DNA from: Geovibrio ferrireducens
GTDB lineage: Bacteria; Chrysiogenota; Deferribacteres; Deferribacterales; Geovibrionaceae
Assembly (NCBI RefSeq): GCF_026226615.1
Contig: NZ_JAJAPB010000015.1
Coordinates: 1 to 64,000, forward strand
DNA length: 64,000 bases
Direction: 5' to 3'
Every line of letters begins with the position of its first letter. Position 1 is the first letter of the stretch. The position numbers and the translations under genes are program-made. Below the pieces are notes generated by a model, which saw only the letters and a list, made by a program, of their open reading frames with translations, was not told the DNA's origin and made no database searches. Positions 34,794-43,094 of the stretch are shown piece by piece.

Positions 34794-35617
34794 GCTTCTT
34801 CTTCCGTTTTATGAATATAAACGTCCATCTGCGGAAAGGGTATTTCCACGCCGCCGTTTGTGAGATTGACCTTGATGTTTTCCAGCAGATCGGCCTTTGT
34901 CGCCCACCAGTCGCCAGTTTCAACCCATGAACGGGCAAAGAGGTTGACAGAACTGTCCGCCAGTTCAAGGACACCCGCTGTCGGTTCTGGGTCTTTGAGC
35001 ACCTTTTCGTGGCTCCTCATGGTCTCAAGCATTATATCCTTGGCTTTTTTGATGTCGCTGCCGTAGCTTATGCCTATTATAAGAGGGATCATCCTTGTGC
35101 CCTGAAGCGAGAAGTTTGTTATGGTTCCGTTCATCACGCTTGAGTTGGGGATCATTATGGTGAGGTTGTCAAAGGTTTTGAGTATGGTCTGAAAAACCTG
35201 AATAGTCAGCACAGTGCCTGTCTGTCCGGCGAGTGTTACCGTATCGCCCACCTTGAACGGCCGGAGCATGACAATGAGCACTCCCGCGCCGAAGTTCGCC
35301 ACCTGATCCTTGAGAGACAGACCTATGGCGAGACCGGCTGCACCCATTACGGCAACGAGGGAGGTTGTCTGCACTCCCAGTGAGTTGAGGGAGGCTATCA
35401 CCACCACAGCAAAGAGCATGGCATATATAACATTACGCAGAAATCCCGCAAGGGTTTCGTCTATGTTGGTTTTCTTCATTGCCCTGTGGGCAACCCTTGA
35501 GAGAAATTTTGCAATGTATTTTCCGAAATAGAATATAAGAACGGCAGCCAGCAGCCTTAAGGAATAGTCCGCCGCGTGCGCCATAATCTGTTCCAGCAAT
35601 TTTTCGTAATTTATCAA
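34790..35617 (-). CDS. Small-conductance mechanosensitive channel (MscS family)
   Basis: 275 residues. Three N-terminal membrane segments, the last with the Gly/Ala-rich pore helix (VMGAAGLAIGLSLKDQVANF) typical of MscS, then the beta domain (FKVGDTVTLAGQTGTVLTI) and SSVMNGTITNFS. Opens under membrane tension to release solutes. The start is a TTG at 35617, with GGAGG seven bases upstream and the PPK2 stop overlapping by three bases (TTGA); an in-frame GTG at 35641 has no ribosome site. Confidence 0.9.
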   Translation of the reverse strand: MINYEKLLEQIMAHAADYSLRLLAAVLIFYFGKYIAKFLSRVAHRAMKKTNIDETLAGFLRNVIYAMLFAVVVIASLNSLGVQTTSLVAVMGAAGLAIGLSLKDQVANFGAGVLIVMLRPFKVGDTVTLAGQTGTVLTIQVFQTILKTFDNLTIMIPNSSVMNGTITNFSLQGTRMIPLIIGISYGSDIKKAKDIMLETMRSHEKVLKDPEPTAGVLELADSSVNLFARSWVETGDWWATKADLLENIKVNLTNGGVEIPFPQMDVYIHKTEEEA

Positions 35618-37074
35618 AGTTTTTCCTCCATAGCTCTGCACATGGTCTCAAGTATTTTAAGCCGTGCGTATTTTTTGTCGTTTCCGGCTATCAGGTTCCA
35701 TGGTGCATGTCCTGTGCTTGTGCGGGCGATCATCTCGTTTGCCGCCTGCTCATACATATCCCATTTTTCTCTGTTGCGCCAGTCCTCATCGGTTATTTTA
35801 TACTGTTTCCACGGCAGGTTTTCCCGCTCTTTGAAGCGCTTAAGCTGCTCCTCCATATTTATATGCACCCAGAATTTGACAAGGATTATTCCGCTCTCCG
35901 TGAGGTGCTCCTCGAAATCGTTTATCTCCTCAAAGGAGCGTGACCACTCGTTCTCAGAGGCAAACTTCTCCACACGCTCCACAAGCACACGGCCGTACCA
36001 TGAGCGGTCATACACGGTGATAAACCCTGCGGAGGGGATGTGCCGCCAGAAGCGCCAGAGGTAATGGTGCGCCTTCTCCTCGTCAGTGGGCGCTGCGACT
36101 GAGATTACGCTGGCGAGGCGTATGTCCGTGCCCTGAACTATCCTGCGGATTGCGCTCCCTTTTCCTGCCGCATCCCAGCCTTCAAAAACGGCGATGGCAG
36201 AGCGTTTTTTGCTGTAAGCCTTCCACGCGAGGGAGTTAAGCTTTTCCTGCATTTCCGGCATACGTTTTTTATATTCCTCATACTCGGCAGTCAGCGACAG
36301 ATCCACCTTGGAGAGAACAGGGGGAGCGAGGCTCACTGTTTTTTTATCAGCCTTCTGTTTTGCGCCTATGGAGGCCACGGCTGCTTCGAGGGTTTCAACT
36401 ATTATTCGCAGGGATTTCAGGGTTCTGTGGCGTTTATCATCCGCTTCGATGAGATGCCAGCGTGCTTTGGCGTGGTCGGTGAGGCGTATTCCCCGTTCGG
36501 CGGACTTTACTATGGCATCGTACTTTTCCCTGTGCCACATGGCGCGCTCAACAATTTCCCCTTTGCCGTATTTCTTTTTCAGGTCGTCCGTTTTCTTTTT
36601 CGCTGTCTTTTTGCTGAGGTGAAACCAGAACTTTACAAATACCGCTCCGTCATCCGCCAGCATGGATTCAAAAGTGGCAGCGCGCTTCATGCGCCTTTCG
36701 TATTCAGCGGTTTCGGTGTTCCCTTTGGCGGCTTCAAGCATTTCCCCGGCGTACCATGCGCCGAAAAAGAAACCGATATGCCCCCTGTAGGGGAGGCTCA
36801 TCCAGTAGCGCCAGTAGAAGGGTTTTGATTTTTCCGATTCATTCTCCTGCCAGAAGGTTTTTATTATCACGTTGCGCAGATCCATCAGCCCGCCGAGGTA
36901 GTTCATCAGCTCGCCCTTGCCTGCGCCGTCCATTCCGTTTAGTATTATGATGAGCGGGCCCGGATATTTCGCAAAAGCTGTCTGAGCCTGTATCAGCCTT
37001 GTGCGCAGGTCGGGAAGCGCCGCCTCAAATTCATCTTTGTCCACCTTCTGTCCCAGTTCCACAGCTTCAAACAT
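35614..37074 (-). CDS. Polyphosphate:AMP phosphotransferase (two-domain PPK2)
   Basis: 486 residues with two PPK2 domains. Each has a Walker A loop, NGMDGAGKGELMNYL near 47 and EGWDAAGKGSAIRRI near 298, and each a lid (WMSLPYRGHIG; FWRHIPSAGFITVYDRSWYG). This doubled layout is that of class II PPK2 enzymes that phosphorylate AMP to ADP with polyphosphate. GGGGG lies six bases before the ATG. First gene of the overlapped leftward operon with mscS, GT4, hemW and the cytochrome. It is divergent from the racemase gene. Confidence 0.93.
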   Translation of the reverse strand: MFEAVELGQKVDKDEFEAALPDLRTRLIQAQTAFAKYPGPLIIILNGMDGAGKGELMNYLGGLMDLRNVIIKTFWQENESEKSKPFYWRYWMSLPYRGHIGFFFGAWYAGEMLEAAKGNTETAEYERRMKRAATFESMLADDGAVFVKFWFHLSKKTAKKKTDDLKKKYGKGEIVERAMWHREKYDAIVKSAERGIRLTDHAKARWHLIEADDKRHRTLKSLRIIVETLEAAVASIGAKQKADKKTVSLAPPVLSKVDLSLTAEYEEYKKRMPEMQEKLNSLAWKAYSKKRSAIAVFEGWDAAGKGSAIRRIVQGTDIRLASVISVAAPTDEEKAHHYLWRFWRHIPSAGFITVYDRSWYGRVLVERVEKFASENEWSRSFEEINDFEEHLTESGIILVKFWVHINMEEQLKRFKERENLPWKQYKITDEDWRNREKWDMYEQAANEMIARTSTGHAPWNLIAGNDKKYARLKILETMCRAMEEKL

Positions 37075-37157
37075 CTGAAACCCCCTTTTTCTGAGTATAA
37101 TCTAAAAAGTTTCTGCTATTATTTAAAAATGAAGATTTTGTTAAGGTTTGGTGAGTT

Positions 37158-37847
37158 ATGAAGACAGCGGGTCTTATAGGCGGCATGAGCTGGGAATCCA
37201 CAGCTCTTTACTACAAGTATATTAACGAGGGCGTGAAGAAAGCTCTGGGCGGGCTGCATTCCGCCAGAGTGATCATCAACAGTGTGGATTTTGAGGAGGT
37301 GGCTCAGCTTCAGTCAAAGGGCGAATGGGCAAAAGGTGCGCAGATGATGACTGATGAGGCGCACAAGCTCCAGAGAGCAGGGGCGGACTTCATAATGATC
37401 TGCACAAACACCATGCATATTTCGGCGGATGAGGTGGAAAATGCGCTGGATGTCCCCCTTCTGCGGATTACGGATTCCGCTGCGGAGGCTGCTCTTTCTG
37501 CCGGGGTGAAAAAGGCGGGGCTTCTGGGCACTGCCTTCACCATGGAGCGTGATTTTTACAAAGGGCGTATGGAAAGGCTCGGACTTGAGATAATTGTGCC
37601 TGATGCGGCGGACAGGAAATTTGTGCATGATGTTATATATAATGAGCTCTGCCTCGGTGATTTCAGGGATTCCTCAAGAAATAGATTCACAGAGATAATA
37701 GAAAAACTCGGTGCAAACGGCGCGCAGGGGGTAATACTCGGCTGCACGGAGATTCCCCTCCTCGTGGGGCAGAAGGACAGCCCGCTCAGGCTTTTTGACA
37801 CAACAAGGCTCCACGCCGAAGCGGCTGTGAGGATGATGCTGGAATGA
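37158..37847 (+). CDS. Aspartate/glutamate racemase family protein
   Basis: 229 residues. GLIGGMSWESTALYYKYIN opens the protein, CTNTMH near 84 holds the first catalytic Cys, and GCTEIPLL near 193 the second. This matches the aspartate/glutamate racemase (YgeA-like) family, which interconverts L- and D-amino acids. No operon partners; the AT-rich TcmP gene starts 34 bases after its stop, so the insertion edge is close to its 3' end. Confidence 0.92.
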   Translation: MKTAGLIGGMSWESTALYYKYINEGVKKALGGLHSARVIINSVDFEEVAQLQSKGEWAKGAQMMTDEAHKLQRAGADFIMICTNTMHISADEVENALDVPLLRITDSAAEAALSAGVKKAGLLGTAFTMERDFYKGRMERLGLEIIVPDAADRKFVHDVIYNELCLGDFRDSSRNRFTEIIEKLGANGAQGVILGCTEIPLLVGQKDSPLRLFDTTRLHAEAAVRMMLE

Positions 37848-37881
37848 AAATTTAACATTTTGAGTTAATGTTCGATAAGAA

Positions 37882-39036
37882 GTGAAAAAAACCATGGGGG
37901 GTCGAGTGGGTAACGAGGGTTTCTTTGAAGAACAGTCAGCTAACTCAAGGCTTAAAACAAAACTAGTTACTGAATATTTTAAAACATGGGTTTCCATAAT
38001 GACAATGAATGCAAGAAATAAAGGTCTGACAAGGTTGCATTATGTTGATCTTTATGCGGGCAAGGGTGTTTATAAAGATGGTACTCCTTCAACCCCGATA
38101 CAGATATTAGATATTTTATTAAATGATAATAATATTAATCAATTTATAAACTTGACTTTTAATGAAGGGAACCCAAAATTTTATAATGATTTAAAAGAAA
38201 ATATTGAGAGACATCCTGTCTATGAGAAGTTAAAATCGCGTATTCAAGTATATAATAAGGAAGTTGATAGCAATTTTCTTGAAACTTTTAAATTTAGCAA
38301 TGAACCCAAGTTCTTATTTTTAGATCCGTTTGGTTATAAAGGTATAGATGTAAGAACTGTTGGGCGGGCGTTAAAGGACTTCGGCTCAGATGGGATTATT
38401 TTTTTCAATTACAACAGGATCAATCGTGATATAGCAAATAAAAACGTTTCGCCTCTCATAAATTCAATTTTTGGTTCAGAGAAAGCTGAGGAGATCAGGT
38501 GTGAAATGCAGCAGTGCACAGTTGAAAGTCGTGAACAGTATGTTGTTGACAGTTTTGCTGAATCCTTACAACAGCAAGGGTTGAAATATTTGGTACGGTT
38601 TAGGTTTATGCGAGCAGACAAAAATAGTCCTTCGCATTATTTAATTTTTGCATCAAAACATGAAAAAGGTTATGAGGAAATTAAAGAGGTAATTGTAAAA
38701 AACACTTGTGATGAGGATGGCTTTGGTCATTTTGAGTTTAATCCAAAGTTAGGCTCATGCGGTGTCAGCATATATGAAAGATTGACTGAGAGCAACGAAC
38801 AACTCGCGGATGAACTACTTGATAGATTTAAAGGAAGAACTATTTCTGTAAAAAAGATATATCAGGAGCATCATGTGGGGACAAATTTCGTGTTGAAAAA
38901 CTACAGAAAGATATTGAGAATGTTAGAGCTTAATGGAAAGGTGAAAGTTTCTGATATTAATGTGCTAAAAAAAACCAGAAAGGCCCATCACTTAAAAAGC
39001 GGACTTTTGTCTGAGAATGATTTAATAACTTTTTAG
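37882..39036 (+). CDS. Three-Cys-motif partner protein TcmP
   Basis: 384 residues; family named for its constant pairing with the Gp37/Gp68 three-Cys protein. The N-terminal part looks like a class I methyltransferase fold: LHYVDLYAGKGVY near 55 and FLFLDPFGYKGIDV near 150 could bind a SAM-like ligand, though the catalytic DPPY is DPFG. Residues about 320-365 (TISVKKIYQEHHVGTNFV and the following helix) resemble a winged helix. Codon use is extremely AT-rich: the 60 bases from 38101 hold only 8 G/C by my count, against 29 in the 60 from 37201. The start is unsure: GTG 37882, ATG 37894 or GTG 37906. Function not established to my knowledge. Confidence 0.85.
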   Translation: MKKTMGGRVGNEGFFEEQSANSRLKTKLVTEYFKTWVSIMTMNARNKGLTRLHYVDLYAGKGVYKDGTPSTPIQILDILLNDNNINQFINLTFNEGNPKFYNDLKENIERHPVYEKLKSRIQVYNKEVDSNFLETFKFSNEPKFLFLDPFGYKGIDVRTVGRALKDFGSDGIIFFNYNRINRDIANKNVSPLINSIFGSEKAEEIRCEMQQCTVESREQYVVDSFAESLQQQGLKYLVRFRFMRADKNSPSHYLIFASKHEKGYEEIKEVIVKNTCDEDGFGHFEFNPKLGSCGVSIYERLTESNEQLADELLDRFKGRTISVKKIYQEHHVGTNFVLKNYRKILRMLELNGKVKVSDINVLKKTRKAHHLKSGLLSENDLITF

Positions 39037-39049
39037 ATAGGATACTGTT

Positions 39050-39760
39050 ATGGCAACAAAAATAGAATGGACGGAAACAACATGGAATCCTGTAACTGGA
39101 TGTTCAAAAATTAGTGATGGCTGTGCAAATTGCTACGCAGAAAAAATGGCTCGTCGTTTATGTTTAATGGGACAGGAAAAATATAAAAACGGTTTTCAGC
39201 TTACACTACACAGAGATATATTAGCTGAACCAATTGGGTGGAAAAAAGGGCGTATGGTTTTTGTGTGCTCAATGAGTGATTTGTTTCATAAAGATGTCCC
39301 CTATGAATTTACACGTGAAGTTTTTTCTGTAATGCGTATTGCTAATCAACATATTTTTCAAGTTCTTACAAAAAGAAGTGATCGTTTGGCAGAGTTTGCA
39401 TCACTAATAAAGTGGCCTTCAAATGTTTGGGCGGGGGTTACTGTAGAAAATCATAGAGTCATAAACCGGATTGATGATTTAAAAAAGGTTGATGCTCCCG
39501 TAAAGTTTCTTTCTGTAGAACCGCTTATAGGAGCTTTGGGTTCTATCAATTTAAATGGTATTGATTGGGTTATAGTTGGCGGTGAATCAGGCCATGGGGC
39601 AAGACCAATGAAGAAAGAGTGGGTTGATGAGATTAAAGAGCAGTGCTTTAAGACTAATACTCCGTTTTTCTTTAAACAGTGGGGCGGAGTTGATAAGAAA
39701 AAGGCCGGTCGACAGCTTGACTCCAGGACTTATGATGAGATGCCTTTAGTGTTTGCATGA
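39050..39760 (+). CDS. Phage Gp37/Gp68-family (DUF5131) three-Cys protein
   Basis: 236 residues. [20 protein letters not shown] carries the three cysteines as Cx6Cx2C, like a radical-SAM cluster but with wider spacing. Conserved blocks [61 protein letters not shown] and FFKQWGG give a repeating strand-helix pattern like a TIM barrel. The family occurs in phages and bacteria beside TcmP. It starts 13 bases after the TcmP stop, so the two are one transcription unit. AT-rich like TcmP. The reaction is unknown. Confidence 0.88.
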   Translation: MATKIEWTETTWNPVTGCSKISDGCANCYAEKMARRLCLMGQEKYKNGFQLTLHRDILAEPIGWKKGRMVFVCSMSDLFHKDVPYEFTREVFSVMRIANQHIFQVLTKRSDRLAEFASLIKWPSNVWAGVTVENHRVINRIDDLKKVDAPVKFLSVEPLIGALGSINLNGIDWVIVGGESGHGARPMKKEWVDEIKEQCFKTNTPFFFKQWGGVDKKKAGRQLDSRTYDEMPLVFA

Positions 39761-39794
39761 GACAGGGAGGGAGGGTACGTACCCCCCCTGTGTC
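39761..39794 (+). terminator. Imperfect hairpin between the TcmP pair and dapL
   Basis: GGGTACGTACCC is a perfect core palindrome extended by imperfect G-rich/C-rich arms. No strong T run follows, so terminator function is only a possibility; it could also mark the insertion edge. Confidence 0.3.
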
Positions 39795-39801
39795 ACCCCG
39801 C

Positions 39802-41031
39802 CTAGAAGACGAATTTATCTTCGCCTAAGCGTCTGTCGATTTCGTTTATTATCCTTGTTTCCTCTTCCAGCGTATCGGCTATGAAGGTGACTGTGAAACG
39901 GAGGAAGTTGCCAGCGTCATCCCAGGGTACTGAGCTGATGTATTTTTCCCTGATCATGTAATCGCAGAACTGCTCGCCGCTTTCGAACTTTTTGCCTGAG
40001 GCTGTTCCCTTGGGGATCTCGAAATAGAGGTAGAAGGTTCCCTTGGGCTCGTTCACGAAGAAGCCGTGTTTGCGCAGAACAGCGGCAAGCGCCTTAAGCC
40101 TGCGGGCGTATTTCTCGGTGATTCTTTCGATGAGTGCGGTGTTTTCCAGAGCGTAGGCGGCTGCCTTCTGAATCGGGATAAACTGGCCTGAGTCATTGTT
40201 GTCCTTAACGGTGGCGAATGCTTTTACAAGGTGCTCGTTTCCGCATACGAAAGCCATTCTCCAGCCTGTCATGTTGTAAGACTTGCTGAGTGAGTGTATC
40301 TCGATACCAACCTCTTTTGCTCCGGGAACGCTGAGGAAGGAGGGCTGTTTTTCGCCGTAGGTGAGTTCGATGTATGCGGCATCGGAGATGACCGCTACAT
40401 CGTTTTTCTTAGCGAACTCAACAACCTTTTCATAGAAGGACAGGGGCGCGAGTGCTCCCGTGGGGTTGTTGGGGTAGTTCATATAAAGGAACTTCGCCCT
40501 TTTCAGTATATCCGCGGGGATAGAGTCCAGATCGGGGAGGAAGTTGTTTTCCTTTGTGAGTTTGAGGTTGTAAACCTCACCGTCGAGGTACTTTGTGATT
40601 GTTCCGGAAACAGGGTAGCCGGGAACAGTCATCAGCGCAACATCGCCGGGGTTGATCAGGCAGAAGGGAACGAAGGCAAGGGCAGGTTTGGAGCCTATGC
40701 TGTGGTTAACTTCCGTGTTCGGGTCTATGTCAACGCCGAAGCGTTTTTTCATATATTTCGCAGCGGCATCCTTGAACTCCTGAATACCGTTGTCGGAGTA
40801 GAATCTGTTTTCCCTTTTTTTCGCTTCAAGGCAAAGGGTTTCAACAACGGATGCATCCGCCATTTCGTCCGGCTCGCCCACGCCCATGTCGATAAGCTCG
40901 ATGTTGGGGTTGGCTTCCATAGCCGCTCTTTTCGCTCTTTTGATCTTCTCAAATTTGTAGATGGTGGTGTCCTTGCCGAACATCTTTCCGCCAAGGCGCT
41001 CTGCAATCATGTTTTCCATGAAAATACTCAT
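39802..41031 (-). CDS. dapL: LL-diaminopimelate aminotransferase
   Basis: Class I/II PLP aminotransferase converting tetrahydrodipicolinate directly to LL-diaminopimelate for lysine and peptidoglycan. 409 residues. MGVGEPDEMAD and FYSDNGIQEFKDAAAKYM are N-terminal DapL hallmarks; SLSKSYNMTGWRMAF near 250 carries the PLP Lys and the substrate Arg. GGGGG lies five bases before ATG 41031. Followed upstream by the CDF transporter gene. Confidence 0.92.
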   Translation of the reverse strand: MSIFMENMIAERLGGKMFGKDTTIYKFEKIKRAKRAAMEANPNIELIDMGVGEPDEMADASVVETLCLEAKKRENRFYSDNGIQEFKDAAAKYMKKRFGVDIDPNTEVNHSIGSKPALAFVPFCLINPGDVALMTVPGYPVSGTITKYLDGEVYNLKLTKENNFLPDLDSIPADILKRAKFLYMNYPNNPTGALAPLSFYEKVVEFAKKNDVAVISDAAYIELTYGEKQPSFLSVPGAKEVGIEIHSLSKSYNMTGWRMAFVCGNEHLVKAFATVKDNNDSGQFIPIQKAAAYALENTALIERITEKYARRLKALAAVLRKHGFFVNEPKGTFYLYFEIPKGTASGKKFESGEQFCDYMIREKYISSVPWDDAGNFLRFTVTFIADTLEEETRIINEIDRRLGEDKFVF

Positions 41032-41044
41032 TAATACCCCCTGA

Positions 41045-41980
41045 TTATTTGCTTTTAAGCCTGTTTATTTCATTTCTGATTTCTGTGTCGCAAAGAGTAC
41101 ATGCCTTATGGGCGCATTCACCTTCGCACGGCTCAATGTGTATCTGAACATCTGCGCCGCCCAAAGTTTCCGCTATATCTTTTTCAATCATGTCCGCTAT
41201 GGTGTGCGCATCCTCAATTGTCAGGTGTCTGTTGACCTGCACGTGAAGATCCGCGAACTTCTCTGTCCCGGCCTTGCGGGTGCGGAGCTTATGCCAGCCG
41301 ACTATAACACAATTATACTGATTTAGTACACCGTGGATTTTCTTTAAGTCATCCTCATCCAGAGCCTTATCCACAAGGTCTTCGGAGACCTCCTTGCCGA
41401 GGACCAGGGCGGAGTAGACAGTCTTTAATGCTATCAGAACAGATATGAACGGGTCAATGGCATTTATACCTGTAACTTTAACAAGCACCAGCCCGGCGAG
41501 AACGCCGCCGCCAGTGAGAAGGTCGATTTCATAATGGAGTGATTCGGTTTTCAGTATGGACGAATTTTCCTTCTTAGCTACCTTCCGCAGGAAGATTACC
41601 AGAAAAAATGTCACCGCGAGGGAGAACAGCATGACCCATATGCCCCCCTCTATGCTTTTCACTGCTTTTCCGCTTTCAAACCGTGCGTAGGCCTCGTACA
41701 GAATATAAAGTCCGGAGAGTGTTATCACCCCTGCCTGAATAAGCGAGGCCAGAGACTCAAACTTTGCGTGGCCGTAACGGTGATCATTGTCCGGCGGCTG
41801 CTCGGACTGCTTAATGGCGAAGTAGTTCACAGTGGAGGAGCCTATATCCAGTATGGAGTCCACAGCAGAAGCAAGGACAGACACCGAGCCTGTCAAAACA
41901 CCGCCGATGAGTTTGACAACGGCAAGCATGAAGGCTGTGTTTACGGAAATCAGGGTGGCAATTTTTTTACCGGGGAGCAT
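41045..41980 (-). CDS. Cation diffusion facilitator with Cys-rich C-terminus
   Basis: 311-residue metal/proton antiporter. Six membrane segments with SVLASAVDSILDIGSS near 35 (DxxxD) and HRYGHAKFESLASLIQAG near 75. A cytoplasmic domain follows (HVQVNRHLTIEDAHTIAD). The end has an extra cluster CEGECAHKACTLC that could bind Zn or Fe. GGAG lies seven bases before ATG 41980; the DUF2232-like gene stops two bases upstream. Metal specificity is not decided by sequence. Confidence 0.9.
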   Translation of the reverse strand: MLPGKKIATLISVNTAFMLAVVKLIGGVLTGSVSVLASAVDSILDIGSSTVNYFAIKQSEQPPDNDHRYGHAKFESLASLIQAGVITLSGLYILYEAYARFESGKAVKSIEGGIWVMLFSLAVTFFLVIFLRKVAKKENSSILKTESLHYEIDLLTGGGVLAGLVLVKVTGINAIDPFISVLIALKTVYSALVLGKEVSEDLVDKALDEDDLKKIHGVLNQYNCVIVGWHKLRTRKAGTEKFADLHVQVNRHLTIEDAHTIADMIEKDIAETLGGADVQIHIEPCEGECAHKACTLCDTEIRNEINRLKSK

Positions 41981-41981
41981 G

Positions 41982-42872
41982 TCAGTTCTCCGTGGTCTCC
42001 TGTTTCGGTTTACCGAAGAAGTTGAACCAGATGCTGAACAGGCCTACAAAGGCAAGTGCCAGCATAAGGGGCGGCTCAGAAAAAATGATTATGTAAATTA
42101 TGGCCTTGAATATTCCCGCAAGTTTGAACCTGTGCACCCAGTGGCGCAGAACCTCAAACCCCTGAATAAGGTAAAGACCGCCGAAGATAAGCAGAGTGTT
42201 GAACGCCACGGAGCGCATGTAAAGGTCATTGGTGAAGAAGAAGGCAAGCCCCGCCAGCATTACCCAGACAAGGTTGTCCGGCAGACGGAATATCTCATGT
42301 TCCGACTTCTTTATTTTATAGAAGAATGTCTTGGTGAAATAAGCAACAAGCACGGAGGTGAGAAATATCATACCCGGAAATATCAAAACAAGAGAGAGGG
42401 CAGCCATGTCCATATTTTTTTCAACAATGGCCGCATATGCTGCGGCTCCGGTTTCGGGGGCTTTCTTTGCCGCATCCACCAGAATCTTAAGCACCTCGGT
42501 CACGTTGCTGATGAGGGATGTGCGTACTCCTTCCGCAAAAAATACAAGAACAGAGGAGAGAACGAATGCCGGTACGGGTGCAGCGGCAACGGGAATCCAG
42601 TTTGATTCCGGCCTGTTCTGCCAGCGGTAAATCATAAATGCGGTGAATATAACCGTGAGCACGTAATACATGCTTATGAACGGTTCGAATGCCGCGCATG
42701 CGCCCACCAGCACCAGAAAGAGAATATCCGAACTTTTCTCCCTCGCCTGGTCTGCAAGATAAAGAAGCAGAAGCAGAGGGGAGAAAGGGATGAACAGCCC
42801 GCCTATTCTCGGAAAGAACAGAACGGCAGCGAAAAGGACTATGCTTGCGACGGGAAGATAAAAAACTCTCAT
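41982..42872 (-). CDS. DUF2232/YybS-like integral membrane protein
   Basis: 296 residues with about eight membrane segments. The overall length, hydrophobic pattern and the segment GLFSIWFNFFGKP near the end fit the DUF2232 (YybS) family, which often sits beside rpsR and rplI. Here it heads a leftward unit with the CDF transporter and dapL, while the rpsF-ssb-rpsR set is 5.7 kb away, on the same strand. Function unknown. Confidence 0.65.
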   Translation of the reverse strand: MRVFYLPVASIVLFAAVLFFPRIGGLFIPFSPLLLLLYLADQAREKSSDILFLVLVGACAAFEPFISMYYVLTVIFTAFMIYRWQNRPESNWIPVAAAPVPAFVLSSVLVFFAEGVRTSLISNVTEVLKILVDAAKKAPETGAAAYAAIVEKNMDMAALSLVLIFPGMIFLTSVLVAYFTKTFFYKIKKSEHEIFRLPDNLVWVMLAGLAFFFTNDLYMRSVAFNTLLIFGGLYLIQGFEVLRHWVHRFKLAGIFKAIIYIIIFSEPPLMLALAFVGLFSIWFNFFGKPKQETTEN

Positions 42873-42975
42873 ATATTTAATGCTCTTTATGTTTATTATT
42901 GTCCGCCTAATGTTAGCCGTAAAAATGTTTAATGTCCATTAAATGATCCTTTTTATCTCTCCGGACTGACATTTC

Positions 42976-43006
42976 TATGTGTTACGAATTGTATCTTATG
43001 TGTTAC
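42976..43006 (+). promoter_or_regulatory. Phased direct repeat upstream of the TonB receptor
   Basis: TATGTGTTAC occurs at 42976-42985 and 42997-43006, 21 bases apart, which is two helix turns. TTGGTGTT follows at 43007 and again at 43029. The 220-base stretch 42873-43094 holds no gene, and I see no clear Fur box or cobalamin riboswitch. A regulator binding site is a guess. Confidence 0.35.
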
Positions 43007-43094
43007 TTGGTGTTGATTTGATTTTGATTTGGTGTTATGAGTTTCATTAATCGTGTTATAGGTGAGATTAAGGTTACATATCATGGAGGAAGTT

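Noticed and set aside
40294-41034. Plus-strand 246-codon frame opposite dapL
   Set aside because: Shadow of dapL, which is complete with its PLP site; no ribosome site or family features.
41832-42605. Plus-strand 257-codon frame opposite the CDF and DUF2232 genes
   Set aside because: Hydrophilic mirror of membrane helices; spans two real genes.
42873-43094. Cobalamin riboswitch or Fur box before the TonB receptor
   Set aside because: I looked for the GCCACTG-type box and for a Fur 19-mer and saw neither.
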